This document shows, one piece after another, positions 51,666-60,908 of a stretch of 64,000 nt of DNA. Where the stretch lies: positions 124,001-188,000 of the forward strand of contig JAJUFC010000004.1 in NCBI GenBank assembly GCA_029263855.1, given 5' to 3'. The DNA comes from Candidatus Thermochlorobacteriaceae bacterium. GTDB lineage: Bacteria; Bacteroidota; Chlorobiia; Chlorobiales; Thermochlorobacteraceae. A program made the translations under genes and the position numbers. How positions within the stretch are numbered: the first letter of the stretch is position 1; every line of letters begins with the position of its first letter. Under the pieces are notes generated by a model, which saw nothing but the letters and a program-made list of their open reading frames with translations, did no database searches and had not been told where the DNA came from.

Positions 51666-53969
51666 ATGAAACTGCGTCAAATTTTCACTTATTACACGGT
51701 TGGCTTCGTCGCATTCACGGTCATTCTCGGGATTTTAGAAGCCTTGAAGTTGATCGACCTCAAAGGCATTGGATATGTCTTTATGGCATTCTCCGTATTG
51801 GTTTATGCGTTCATAGGCTTCGTAACGCGCACGAGCGACCCATCGGAGTATTATGTCGCGGGTCGCGGCATTAACTCCATCTACAACGGAATGGCGACGG
51901 GGTCGGATTGGATGAGTGCCGCGTCGTTCATTTCAATGGCGGGCTTGCTGTTCGCGCTTGGGCATATGGGACTTGCCTACATTATGGGTTGGACGGGCGG
52001 CTATGTTTTGCTCGCGCTTTTGCTTGCGCCTTACCTTCGCAAGTTCGGTCAATACACCGTGCCGGACTTTCTCGGCACGCGATACGGCGGAAGCGGTGCG
52101 CGGGTCATCGGCATCATCTGCGCCATTCTCGTGTCGCTAACCTATCTTACGGCGCAATTGACGGGCGTAGGCACGATTGTGTCGCGCTTTATCGGATTGC
52201 CATATGAACCCGGCGTGTTTATCGGGCTGGCGGGCGTGTTGGTTTGTTCGTTCTTAGGCGGAATGAGAGCGGTTACTTGGACGCAAGTGGCGCAATACAT
52301 CATTCTAATTACCGCCTATCTCATTCCCGTCGTGGTGCTTTCCGCGAAGCTCTTTTTCATCCCCATTCCCGAATTAACCTACGGACAGATTTTGCAGCGC
52401 GTTTCGGTGATGGAAAAACAAATCGCAGGGAAAGACAATCCAAATCCCAACAACATTCCCGCCGACGTGCTCAACAGCAAAATTGACCCTGCCAAAGAAA
52501 AAGAATCGCGCGACCTTTGGCTGAAAGACCTCGCAATGTATAAAGCCAAACTTTCCAACGTAGATTCCGCGCTTGCCGCCGACAAAACTTCGCTCGAAGC
52601 CAAACTTGCCTCGCTTGCCGACGATAAAGTCGCTGAACGTCGCGCCGCGTTGGAAAAGCAAAAAGCCGACGCGCAAGCGATGATAAACGCACCGCAGCCT
52701 ATCGATCCCAAAACCAAAAAGCCCGTGATGATGGACGCGGAGAAGTTGAAGGAACTCGAAGGCAAAATCGCTGATGCCGACAAGCAATTAGCCACGCTCG
52801 CTCCAGAGCGCGTAAAAGCCGAAAAGGAAAAAACGCAGAAGGCATCGGCGGCACTGCCTAAAAATGCCGAAGAAGCCAAAATCAAATGGAACGCGGCATT
52901 GGCGACGGCGACAGCGCAATCCAAACCGCCAAGCGATTATCTCACCATTCCGCCGTTTGTTTCCGCCGACGGAAAATCTTACCCAATGCTTCAATTTTTA
53001 GGGTTGATTTTCTGTTTGATGGTCGGCACGGCGGGCTTGCCTCACATCTTGACGCGCTATTACACGACCCCATCCGTAAAGCAAGCGCGTTCATCAGTGG
53101 GTTGGTCGCTCTTCTTCATTTTCTTGCTTTATTTCACGGCTCCAGCATATGCCGCTTTTGCTCGCTACGAGGTGTTTGTGAACCTTGTAGGCGTTGAAAT
53201 TGCAAACTTACCGAGTTGGATTGCCAGTTGGAAACTCGTCGGCTTGCTCGACATCGTTGACAAAAACGGCGACGGCATCGTGCAGTTTGCCGATTTCATC
53301 ATCAAATCGACGGACTTCGTGGTGCTTGCCACGCCTGAAATCGCAGGCTTGCCCGCCACGATTACGGGGCTTGTGATGGCAGGCGGTCTTGCTGCGGCAC
53401 TCTCGACGGCGGACGGGCTCTTGCTCACGATTGCCAACGCCTTCTCGCACGACCTCTATTACAAAATCATCAATCCGAGCGCGTCGGTTCAAACTCGCGT
53501 GTTGATTTCAAAAGTTCTGCTCGTGGTGGTCGCTATCATCGGCGCATCGATTGCCGCCTTCGTGAAACTGCCCGTCATTGCGGCAACGGTCGCTTGGGCG
53601 TTCAGTTTCGCGGCTTCGTCGCTCTTCCCCGCCCTCGTGCTTGGAATTTGGTGGCGAAGAACAACGGGCATTGCGGCGATTTTGGGAATGGTGTCGGGTC
53701 TCGTGGTTTCCATCTCGTATTCCATTCTCAACTTCTTTTCAACGTCGCCGAACAATGCGCTTGGCTTTGCCCAACCGTTCAGCATTTTGAGCCTGCGCCA
53801 TACGGAATCCGGCATGTTGGGGCTTCCCGTGGCGTTCATCGTCATCATCGTGGTTTCGCTCTTGACGCCTGCGCCTGACAAGAGCCTGCAAGACTTCGTC
53901 TACAGCGTCCGCTTCCCGAAAGGCGCGGAAAAAGGAAAAGAAGTCGAGTCTATCGGCGGCGCGGCATAG
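51666..53969 (+). CDS. Na+/solute symporter large subunit (VC_2705-type, acetate-like)
   Basis: The 767 residues belong to the sodium/solute symporter family (ASFISMAGLLFALGHMG, GLVMAGGLAAALSTADGLLL). Members paired with a DUF4212 protein usually move acetate or related carboxylates; substrate here is inferred. Two unusual features stand out. A hydrophilic insert of about 190 residues at 240-430 is rich in Lys, Glu and Ala with coiled-coil character. Near 530-541 DKNGDGIVQFADF has the spacing of an EF-hand calcium loop. Most core helices and both flanks are intact. Confidence 0.88.
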   Translation: MKLRQIFTYYTVGFVAFTVILGILEALKLIDLKGIGYVFMAFSVLVYAFIGFVTRTSDPSEYYVAGRGINSIYNGMATGSDWMSAASFISMAGLLFALGHMGLAYIMGWTGGYVLLALLLAPYLRKFGQYTVPDFLGTRYGGSGARVIGIICAILVSLTYLTAQLTGVGTIVSRFIGLPYEPGVFIGLAGVLVCSFLGGMRAVTWTQVAQYIILITAYLIPVVVLSAKLFFIPIPELTYGQILQRVSVMEKQIAGKDNPNPNNIPADVLNSKIDPAKEKESRDLWLKDLAMYKAKLSNVDSALAADKTSLEAKLASLADDKVAERRAALEKQKADAQAMINAPQPIDPKTKKPVMMDAEKLKELEGKIADADKQLATLAPERVKAEKEKTQKASAALPKNAEEAKIKWNAALATATAQSKPPSDYLTIPPFVSADGKSYPMLQFLGLIFCLMVGTAGLPHILTRYYTTPSVKQARSSVGWSLFFIFLLYFTAPAYAAFARYEVFVNLVGVEIANLPSWIASWKLVGLLDIVDKNGDGIVQFADFIIKSTDFVVLATPEIAGLPATITGLVMAGGLAAALSTADGLLLTIANAFSHDLYYKIINPSASVQTRVLISKVLLVVVAIIGASIAAFVKLPVIAATVAWAFSFAASSLFPALVLGIWWRRTTGIAAILGMVSGLVVSISYSILNFFSTSPNNALGFAQPFSILSLRHTESGMLGLPVAFIVIIVVSLLTPAPDKSLQDFVYSVRFPKGAEKGKEVESIGGAA

Positions 53970-53984
53970 TTTTTTTTTCGCACT

Positions 53985-54019
53985 CCCTCCTCTCTCAAAA
54001 GGGGAGGGAAATTTTTTTT
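53985..54019 (+). terminator. Terminator between symporter and porin genes
   Basis: CCCTCCTC, the loop TCTCAAAA and GGGGAGGG form an 8-bp stem with one G-T pair, then AAA and a run of eight T. The porin would then need readthrough or its own promoter in the remaining 60 bases. Confidence 0.7.
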
Positions 54020-54080
54020 AGTCCCAATTAACAGTCCTGTAAATCAACAAACAACAAAACTTTCTTAGGAGGAAAGCACA

Positions 54081-55544
54081 ATGAGAACTCTGCGAACGGT
54101 ATTCGCACTTTTGGTTGCGGTAGTCACAATCAGCAACACGCTCTTCGGGCAAGGTATGGAGAAGTACGGCGGCGGCGCGCGCTTCAATTTGAACGAAGAC
54201 AAATCCCACTACATTCGCTTTATTACTTGGGCGCAAATCTGGGCGCGCTATCAACAAATGAACCCCGGCTCAACCGTAAATAGCAATCCCGCAGAATCCG
54301 CCACTGACATTGGCTTGCGACGCGGACGCTTCCTTGCCTACGGCTCCTTTGGTTCAGGCTCGCTCTTTATGTTCCACATCGGCATCAACAACCAAACCTT
54401 TTTGGGCGGCGGCGCTCCGGGAGAAGCAACGGGTCCAGCCAAAAAACCGCAACTCTTCATTCACGACATTTGGTATGAACAAAAGTTGGTTGACAAAGCC
54501 CTCTATCTCGGCTTTGGCTTGCACTATTGGTGGGGCATTTCGCGCGAAGCCAACGCAAGCACGCTCAACTTCCTCGCCCTCGACGCGCCGATTTACAACT
54601 GGCCGCTCATTGAAGCCACCGACCAATTCGCCCGCCAATACGGAATGTATATCAAAGGACAACTGTTTGAAGGAGCCTACGGACGCTTGGACTATCGCGC
54701 CCACATCAATAAACCCTTCAAGCCCGGCGCGGGACTTTCGTTGGGCGGCGCGCAAGCCAACATCTCTGGCACGGCAAATGCCTCCACGAACGTTCAAGCC
54801 AATTACAACCCGTTCAACAACACGCTCTCCTACGGCGCGTATCTGACGTGGCAGTTCTTGGACAACGAACCCGACGTGCTGCCCTTTGAAGTTGGAACAT
54901 ACTTAGGCACGAAGCGCGTCTTTGACATTGGCTTCGGCTTCTACTTCCACCCCGAAGGCAGCGCCACGACGACCAATGGCACAATCCCCGGCAACACGGG
55001 CGTACGCCGCGACTCCATCACGACGCACGACCAACTCCTGCTTGGCTTCGATATGTTCCTTGACTTGCCCTTCGGCGAAGGCGATAGCAAGAGCGCGTGG
55101 ACGCTTTACTCCGTGCTTTACAAATACGACTTCGGTCCGAACTACATCCGCAACATTGCCATTATGCCTACCGCCGGTCTTAACACAGCGCCCGGCACGG
55201 TAACTTCTCTCAATGGCGCGGGCGCAGGGTATCCGCATCTCGGCACGGGCATCATCTTCCGCACGGAAACGGGCTATTTGCTCTCCAAAAAGATTTTCAA
55301 CTATGGCGGCAGATTGCAACCCTTCGCCACCATTAACTACATCGGCTTCGATCGCTTGGCGGACAAAGGCATTATGTGGGAAGTTGGCGCAAACTATCTC
55401 ATCGAAGGTCACCACGCAAAATACAGCGCGATGTGGCGGCAACGTCCCGTCTATCGCACCACCGATGCCGCAGGCAATTGGAAGTTAGATCCCGATGGCG
55501 GTAGCAAGGGCGAACTCATTTTCCAAGCGATGGTGTATTTCTAG
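54081..55544 (+). CDS. Outer-membrane porin
   Basis: The 487 residues have a signal peptide (TVFALLVAVVTISNTLFGQ) and strand-rich mature sequence with alternating hydrophobic residues (YIRFITWAQIWARYQQMNPG, LRRGRFLAYGSFGSGSLFMF), ending in Phe (FQAMVYF) as expected for a barrel. It resembles phosphate-selective or general porins of Bacteroidota and Chlorobiota. Strong ribosome site AGGAGG. Placed after the symporter genes, it probably lets the same substrate through the outer membrane. Confidence 0.82.
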   Translation: MRTLRTVFALLVAVVTISNTLFGQGMEKYGGGARFNLNEDKSHYIRFITWAQIWARYQQMNPGSTVNSNPAESATDIGLRRGRFLAYGSFGSGSLFMFHIGINNQTFLGGGAPGEATGPAKKPQLFIHDIWYEQKLVDKALYLGFGLHYWWGISREANASTLNFLALDAPIYNWPLIEATDQFARQYGMYIKGQLFEGAYGRLDYRAHINKPFKPGAGLSLGGAQANISGTANASTNVQANYNPFNNTLSYGAYLTWQFLDNEPDVLPFEVGTYLGTKRVFDIGFGFYFHPEGSATTTNGTIPGNTGVRRDSITTHDQLLLGFDMFLDLPFGEGDSKSAWTLYSVLYKYDFGPNYIRNIAIMPTAGLNTAPGTVTSLNGAGAGYPHLGTGIIFRTETGYLLSKKIFNYGGRLQPFATINYIGFDRLADKGIMWEVGANYLIEGHHAKYSAMWRQRPVYRTTDAAGNWKLDPDGGSKGELIFQAMVYF

Positions 55545-55574
55545 AATTTCGTTTCGCGTGTTTGTTAAGGAGGG

Positions 55575-55616
55575 GCGCGGCGACGGGAGCCATCTTGTCG
55601 TCGCGCTTTTTGTTTT
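55575..55616 (+). terminator. Terminator of the porin gene
   Basis: GCGCGGCGAC, a 12-base loop and GTCGTCGCGC form a 10-bp stem with one G-T pair, followed by TTTTTGTTTT. Confidence 0.9.
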
Positions 55617-55628
55617 GAATCCTTTGCG

Positions 55629-55665
55629 CAAAATAAAAAGGTTGAAACTGTTCGCTTCAACCTTT
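55629..55665 (-). terminator. Terminator of the aconitase gene
   Basis: On the minus strand AAAGGTTGAA, a 9-base loop and TTCAACCTTT form a perfect 10-bp stem, followed by TTATTTT. It starts 30 bases past the acn stop and is back to back with the porin terminator. Confidence 0.88.
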
Positions 55666-55694
55666 CAATTGTAATATGACCAAGTTCCAAACCC

Positions 55695-57971
55695 TTAAGC
55701 CAGCGCGCCTTGCTGTTGAAGTTTGATTAGGTTCAAGGCGGAGCCTGCTTTGAACCACTCGATTTGCCCTTCGTTGTAGGTATGATTGGCTTTGATTTCC
55801 TCGACGCGTCCGTCTTTGTGCGTGAGGCGAATCGTGAGCGGAACGCCGGGCGCGAAGGTTGTCAAGCCAAGAATGTCGATCGTGTCGTCTTCTTGAATTT
55901 TGTCGTAATCGTTTTTGTCGGCGAAGGTGAGCGCGAGCATGCCTTGCTTTTTGAGGTTGGTTTCGTGAATGCGCGCGAAGGATTTGACCAAGATGGCGCG
56001 CACGCCCAAGTGTCGTGGCTCCATCGCGGCGTGTTCTCTTGACGAGCCTTCGCCGTAGTTTTCATCACCCACGACGATAGAGCCAATGCCTGCGGCTTTG
56101 TAGGCGCGTTGCACTTTTGGCACTTCGTCGTAGTTGCCTGTGAGTTGATTTTTCACGCTGTTCATTTTGCCGTTGAAGGCGTTAGTTGCGCCGATGAGCA
56201 GGTTGTTGGAGATGTTATCCAAGTGTCCACGATATTTAAGCCATTTGCCTGCCATAGAGATGTGGTCGGTCGTGCATTTGCCCTTTGTTTTGATGAGCAA
56301 TTTCAAGCCGAGCAGGTCGGTGCCTTCCCAAGCAGGGAAGGAGTCGAGCAGTTGCAGACGGTCAGATTTCGGGTCGACAATAACTTGCACCGATGAACCA
56401 TCTTCGGCAGGGGCTTGATAGCCTGCATCTTTGACATCGAAGCCGTTGGGAGGCAATTCAAATCCCTTCGGCTCATCGAGTTTGACTTGTTCACCTTTTT
56501 CGTTGGTAAGCGTGTCGGTGATGGGATTGAACGTGAGCCGTCCTGCAATCGCGAGTGCCGTTACGATTTCAGGCGAGGCGACGAAGGCATGCGTATTCGG
56601 ATTGCCATCGTTGCGTCCGGTGAAGTTGCGGTTGAACGAGGTGATGATAGAATTTTTCTCTTGCTTTTCAGCACCGTGCCGCGCCCATTGTCCGATGCAC
56701 GGACCGCAGGCATTGGCAAGCACAACGCCGCCCATTTTTCCGAAGATGTCCAAGAGTCCATCGCGCTCAATCGTGTAGCGGACTTGTTCAGAGCCGGGCG
56801 TAATGGTGAATTCCGATTTCGCGGTTAGACCCTTTTCAGTGGCTTGTTTGGCAATGCTTGCCGAGCGCGAGATGTCTTCGTAGGAAGAGTTCGTGCAAGA
56901 GCCAATCAGCCCGACGTCGAGTTTTTCGGGCCAATCGTTTTTGCGGACTTCTTCGGCGAATTTGGAGAGCGGCGTGGCGCGGTCGGGCGTAAATGGACCG
57001 TTGATATGCGGCTCGAGTTCAGAGAGGTTGATTTCGATGACTTGGTCGAAGAACTTTTCGGGATTGGCGTAGACTTCCGCGTCGCCCGTCAGATGTTCGG
57101 CGACCGCGTCGGCGGCTTTGGCGACGTCGGCTCTGCCGGTGGCGATGAGATAGTTCTTCATTTTTTCGTCGTAACCGAAGATGCTCGTCGTCGCGCCGAT
57201 TTCCGCGCCCATGTTGCAAATCGTGCCTTTGCCTGTGGCAGAGAGCGTTTTCGCGCCTTCGCCGAAGTATTCAACCACAGCACCCGTTCCGCCTTTGACG
57301 GTGAGGATTCCTGCGACTTTCAAAATCACGTCTTTCGCCGAAGTCCAGCCGTTCATTTTGCCTGTGAGTTTCACGCCGATGAGTTTCGGGAATTTGAGTT
57401 CCCAAGCTAAGCCTGCCATGACATCGCATGCGTCTGCGCCGCCCACGCCAATCGCAATCATGCCCAATCCGCCCGCATTAACGGTATGCGAATCTGTGCC
57501 AATCATCATGCCGCCGGGGAAAGCATAATTCTCGAGAATGACTTGGTGGATAATCCCTGCGCCGGGTTTCCAAAATCCAATTCCATACTTGTTGGAGACT
57601 GAGGCAAGAAAGTCAAACACTTCTTTGCTTTCGCTCATGGCTTGCGTCAAGTCCTCGTTTGCGCCGGATTTTGCGACGATGAGATGGTCGCAGTGAACGG
57701 TGGACGGCACGGCGACTTTCTGCCGCCCCGCTTGCATAAATTGAAGCAATGCCATCTGCGCGGTGGCGTCTTGCATAGCGACGCGGTCGGGCGCGAAATC
57801 CACATATGATTTTCCGCGCTCAAAATTTTGCAAGGGCTGTTCGTGCCATAAGTGCGCGTAAAGAATTTTTTCGGTGAGCGTGAGCGGCTTGGATAGAACT
57901 TTGCGAGCGGCGGCGATGCGTTCGGGAAGCCGTTGATACAAGGCGCGTATCATTTCAAAATCAAATGCCAT
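55695..57971 (-). CDS. acn: Aconitate hydratase, mitochondrial type
   Basis: The enzyme interconverts citrate and isocitrate with a 4Fe-4S cluster. The 758 residues follow mitochondrial aconitase closely: cluster cysteines in [17 protein letters not shown] near 355-370 and [10 protein letters not shown] near 423-432, then [31 protein letters not shown] near 555, [15 protein letters not shown] near 640-654, and [14 protein letters not shown]. Length and motifs differ from AcnB, the form I recall from Chlorobaculum-type autotrophs. A ribosome site AAGGAG precedes the ATG. It is divergent from the NYN gene. Confidence 0.96.
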   Translation of the reverse strand: MAFDFEMIRALYQRLPERIAAARKVLSKPLTLTEKILYAHLWHEQPLQNFERGKSYVDFAPDRVAMQDATAQMALLQFMQAGRQKVAVPSTVHCDHLIVAKSGANEDLTQAMSESKEVFDFLASVSNKYGIGFWKPGAGIIHQVILENYAFPGGMMIGTDSHTVNAGGLGMIAIGVGGADACDVMAGLAWELKFPKLIGVKLTGKMNGWTSAKDVILKVAGILTVKGGTGAVVEYFGEGAKTLSATGKGTICNMGAEIGATTSIFGYDEKMKNYLIATGRADVAKAADAVAEHLTGDAEVYANPEKFFDQVIEINLSELEPHINGPFTPDRATPLSKFAEEVRKNDWPEKLDVGLIGSCTNSSYEDISRSASIAKQATEKGLTAKSEFTITPGSEQVRYTIERDGLLDIFGKMGGVVLANACGPCIGQWARHGAEKQEKNSIITSFNRNFTGRNDGNPNTHAFVASPEIVTALAIAGRLTFNPITDTLTNEKGEQVKLDEPKGFELPPNGFDVKDAGYQAPAEDGSSVQVIVDPKSDRLQLLDSFPAWEGTDLLGLKLLIKTKGKCTTDHISMAGKWLKYRGHLDNISNNLLIGATNAFNGKMNSVKNQLTGNYDEVPKVQRAYKAAGIGSIVVGDENYGEGSSREHAAMEPRHLGVRAILVKSFARIHETNLKKQGMLALTFADKNDYDKIQEDDTIDILGLTTFAPGVPLTIRLTHKDGRVEEIKANHTYNEGQIEWFKAGSALNLIKLQQQGALA

Positions 57972-58112
57972 GTTACTTCTCCTTTTTGATTTGATTGAAC
58001 TTATTGTGATTCAACCTTCGGCGAGATGTTGCACTACACAGGGTTGATATAAGTATTGCTATGAAGCATTGCGATGAATTTACAGAAAATTGTTCGAATA
58101 AAATGCTTTCGT

Positions 58113-58146
58113 ATATTGAGCAAAACCCTGTTGCATCGCTCAATAT
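58113..58146. promoter_or_regulatory. Inverted repeat in the acn / NYN-gene intergenic region
   Basis: ATATTGAGC at 58113-58121 and GCTCAATAT at 58138-58146 form a perfect 9-bp inverted repeat with 16 bases between. It may be an operator for a dimeric regulator or a transcript hairpin. In the same gap, AACCCTGT (58125-58132) has an inverted copy, ACAGGGTT, at 58038-58045. Confidence 0.4.
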
Positions 58147-58176
58147 GAAGTGCCCACGAAACTCTAACAGATTTGT

Positions 58177-58695
58177 ATGATGGTCAAGCATTTTCTTATC
58201 GACGGCTACAATCTTGCACACAAAATCGGCATCAAAATCACAAAAGATAATTTGCAACAAGTGCGTAACGACGTTCGCCTCAAAGTTTCAATGCTTGTTT
58301 CACAAAAAAAGTGCAAAGCGACGCTTGTGTTTGACGGGCGAGGGGTTATGGGTGCTACCGAGCAATATCACAACGTTGCTGTGGTCTTTACTGCGAGTGG
58401 TGAAACTGCCGATGCGTATATCAAAAAAATGATTGATGAAATACCCAGCAAGTCCACGCTGTGTGTGGTCAGTTCCGACAATGAAATTCTGCAATACGCC
58501 AAAGTTTCGCGCGCCCAAACAATCCGCTCTGAAAATTTTTTATGTGATTTGCAGACTGCCACGATGTCCGACTCATGCAAGCCAACGAAGCCGCACTCAA
58601 ACGCTCCCATCAAAAAAGAGATGGCTGCAAAAGAGCATAAGCCCAGCGAAGTCAGCGTGAGCGAAGTCGAGGAGTGGAAAAAACTTTTTAAGTAA
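58177..58695 (+). CDS. NYN/YacP-like RNase-fold protein
   Basis: The 172 residues start with the PIN/NYN hallmark FLIDGYNLAHKIG near 5-17, followed by ATLVFDGRGVMG near 48 and TADAYIKKMIDE near 76, then CVVSSDNEILQYAKVSRAQT near 95. The acidic residues in these blocks form the NYN metal site. YacP-like proteins include the ribosome-associated mRNA nuclease Rae1 of Bacillus. The C-terminal 60 residues are charged and linker-like. It lies 85 bases before the HAD-like gene, same strand. Confidence 0.82.
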   Translation: MMVKHFLIDGYNLAHKIGIKITKDNLQQVRNDVRLKVSMLVSQKKCKATLVFDGRGVMGATEQYHNVAVVFTASGETADAYIKKMIDEIPSKSTLCVVSSDNEILQYAKVSRAQTIRSENFLCDLQTATMSDSCKPTKPHSNAPIKKEMAAKEHKPSEVSVSEVEEWKKLFK

Positions 58696-58780
58696 TCTTC
58701 ATAACGATTATCTGCAACGATAGTCGTCATTCGCCCCGAGGCGACCAACAACCATAAACGCCGCAAACGTGCAGTTGAGT

Positions 58781-59512
58781 ATGAGCGTTAGAAACAATAA
58801 AGCCGTTCTGTTCAGTTTAGATGTCTTGACCAAGCACAAGGCGGAGCGCGAAAGTTTAGACGTGCGTTTGGAATTGCCGTTAAGCACGAATTGCATGATA
58901 CTTTCCCGCTCGCTCAAACAAGAAGAAATTTTAGCGGTCGCCGAGCGCGTGGTTTTGATTTACAACGCCCTCGTCGAGCAAGCCTTGAATGGCGACTCCC
59001 GTCCGCCAAACCTCAATACGCTTGTTGAAAAAGCCTTGAAGCCCATGCTCAAACGCGAGCCTCATTTTGAGGAAACGCAGGAGGTCATCGGTTTGATTGC
59101 AACGGAGGTTCATAAACGTATGTCCATTTCAGACGATTACAAGCACATCATCGACCTGCTCTACTCGACAGGGCACATGCTTGGCATCGTTGCAAACCTT
59201 CCGATTCCGGCGAGTTTCTTGATGGATTTCCTCATCAAATCTGGCTTGCGTGGCTATTTTGAAACGATTATCACCTCCAACGATATGGGTGTCTTCAAGC
59301 CGAGTCAAGATATGTTCAAGTATGCTATCCACTCGATGGGGATTAGCGAGAAAGACGTCGTGATAATCGGTTCAAATTATGACCGCGACATTCAGCCATT
59401 GCACGACATTATCGCGACAAAAGTTTTCCTGACGAAACGCTCGAAAACTAAATCGCTCCCGACGCATATTCGGAAAATTCACGCGCTTGCGGAACTTAAA
59501 AGCATCGTTTGA
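58781..59512 (+). CDS. HAD-like protein lacking key catalytic residues
   Basis: The 243 residues look like a HAD-fold hydrolase, but catalytic positions are altered. Motif I is AVLFSLDVLTKH near 8-19, where the nucleophile Asp of FDLDGT is Ser. Motif II GIVANLPIP lacks the usual Thr or Ser. Motif III Lys is kept in GVFKPSQDMF. Motif IV is VVIIGSNYDRDIQ, where GD is replaced by GS. The cap region is long and helical. It is probably not a phosphatase in the usual sense. The ATG at 58781 is chosen over a GTG at 58769. It is followed 12 bases later by the chorismate mutase gene. Confidence 0.75.
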   Translation: MSVRNNKAVLFSLDVLTKHKAERESLDVRLELPLSTNCMILSRSLKQEEILAVAERVVLIYNALVEQALNGDSRPPNLNTLVEKALKPMLKREPHFEETQEVIGLIATEVHKRMSISDDYKHIIDLLYSTGHMLGIVANLPIPASFLMDFLIKSGLRGYFETIITSNDMGVFKPSQDMFKYAIHSMGISEKDVVIIGSNYDRDIQPLHDIIATKVFLTKRSKTKSLPTHIRKIHALAELKSIV

Positions 59513-59524
59513 CGGCGATAGAGC

Positions 59525-59794
59525 ATGAACGAGCATCAACAACGTTTAGACGAACTCCGCCAAGAAGTCGACCGAATTGACGACGAACTTACCTTGTTGC
59601 TCTCCAAACGCTTCGACCTTGCTCAATCCATCGCCGACCTCAAACATTCGGCATCGCTTCCGATTTATTCGCCCGAACGCGAAGCACGCATTTTGAGCCG
59701 ACTTCCTTCCGACATCCACCGCCAAGTGTTCACCGTCATCTTAGAGGTTTCTCGCTCACTTCAAGCCGAGCGGCATCGCCAGCAGTCATCATAA
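59525..59794 (+). CDS. Chorismate mutase, AroQ type
   Basis: This stand-alone mutase of 89 residues turns chorismate into prephenate for phenylalanine and tyrosine. The helical AroQ domain shows LDELRQEVDRIDDELTLLLS, then SKRFDLAQSIADLK, and YSPEREARIL. The conserved arginines and lysine of the active site (LR, KR, LK and the ER pair) are visible. Most of the protein is the catalytic domain, with no fused dehydratase or DAHP synthase. It is 12 bases from the HAD-like gene and 18 from mltG, so all three are probably cotranscribed. Confidence 0.9.
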   Translation: MNEHQQRLDELRQEVDRIDDELTLLLSKRFDLAQSIADLKHSASLPIYSPEREARILSRLPSDIHRQVFTVILEVSRSLQAERHRQQSS

Positions 59795-59812
59795 CTAATC
59801 TTGATTCAAACT

Positions 59813-60883
59813 ATGCCGTTGCGCTATATCATTCGCGCCGTCGTTGTCTTATTCGCCCTCGCCTTGATTGCCTTGACGGCAGGATATATCTACCTTTTCA
59901 AATCGTCGCTCAACGCCTTTCAATACGACGAGCCGAAACTCATTAAAATTCATCGCGGATATTCTTATCGCGATGTTGTTAATGAACTGCACAAAGAAGG
60001 GGTTATCAAGCATAAAGAGCCGATGCTTTTTTTAGCGCGACTGATGCCCGAAACGCGCCAAATCAAGCCAGGACGCTACTACGTGCCAAGCGGTATGACT
60101 TGTTCAGAATTAGTGCTCTATCTTTATTCGCGCAAACAAGACGAGGCGAAAATTCGAATCCCCGACGGCTGTTACGGGTGGGATGTGGCGAAAACTGTGG
60201 GCGAAAATTTAGATACCGATTCGGCTTCGTTCATGCAAGTTTTCACCGACCCGAAATTGCTCAAAGAATTGGGTGTCGATGCGCCGAACTTCGAGGGCTA
60301 CTTGCTCGCCGATACTTACAACATTCCTTGGGCACTCACAGCCGAAGACGCTTTGCGCTTTTTCGTTGGGAAGTTTCGTCAATTCTATAACGATTCGCTT
60401 CGCGCCCGCGCCGAACGCATGGGCTTAACAGAACTCGAGGTGCTTACCCTTGCCTCCATCGTGCAACGCGAAACAGGCTCAAAAGAAGAAATGCCGATTG
60501 TGGCGGGCGTTTATCTCAACCGCTTGAAAAAAGGCATGAAACTCCAAGCCGACCCAACCTTCATTTATGCCGCCATTCTCGCAAACGATTATGACGGAAA
60601 CCCCAATACGCCCCGCCATCGTGAGCGCGATTCGCCTTACAACACTTATAAATACAGCGGCTTGCCGCCAGGTCCAATCGGTAATCCCACACGCGACGCC
60701 ATTCTCGCCACACTCTATCCCAGAAAAACCGATTACCTCTTCTTCGTCGCGACGGGCTACGGCGGACATAACTTCTCGCGCACCTACGACGAACACAGTC
60801 GCTACGCCGAGCTTTACTACGCGCGCCGCCAACAAGTGCGCGATAGCCTTGCGCGCGCCGAGAAAATGCAGATGAAAAAATAA
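59813..60883 (+). CDS. mltG: Endolytic murein transglycosylase MltG
   Basis: MltG cleaves nascent glycan strands of peptidoglycan and sets strand length. The 356 residues begin with a single transmembrane anchor (VVLFALALIALTAGYIYLF) and a LysM-like domain at about 40-130. The YceG catalytic domain has ASIVQRETGSKEEMPIVAGV near 213-232 with the catalytic Glu near 219, YLNRLKKGMKLQADPT near 233, and the final block YKYSGLPPGPIGNP near 280. The ATG at 59813 is preferred to the TTG at 59801. Confidence 0.95.
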   Translation: MPLRYIIRAVVVLFALALIALTAGYIYLFKSSLNAFQYDEPKLIKIHRGYSYRDVVNELHKEGVIKHKEPMLFLARLMPETRQIKPGRYYVPSGMTCSELVLYLYSRKQDEAKIRIPDGCYGWDVAKTVGENLDTDSASFMQVFTDPKLLKELGVDAPNFEGYLLADTYNIPWALTAEDALRFFVGKFRQFYNDSLRARAERMGLTELEVLTLASIVQRETGSKEEMPIVAGVYLNRLKKGMKLQADPTFIYAAILANDYDGNPNTPRHRERDSPYNTYKYSGLPPGPIGNPTRDAILATLYPRKTDYLFFVATGYGGHNFSRTYDEHSRYAELYYARRQQVRDSLARAEKMQMKK

Positions 60884-60908
60884 TCGCAGAGAAAGGGGAA
60901 CGGGGCAC

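Noticed and set aside
56844-57410. 188-aa frame antisense to the aconitase gene
   Set aside because: It is antisense to a highly conserved enzyme and consists of low-complexity Phe/Arg/Asp sequence.
57973-58260. 95-aa minus-strand frame between acn and the NYN gene
   Set aside because: It runs through the start of the NYN gene and across the region of inverted repeats, and has no homology pattern that I can see.
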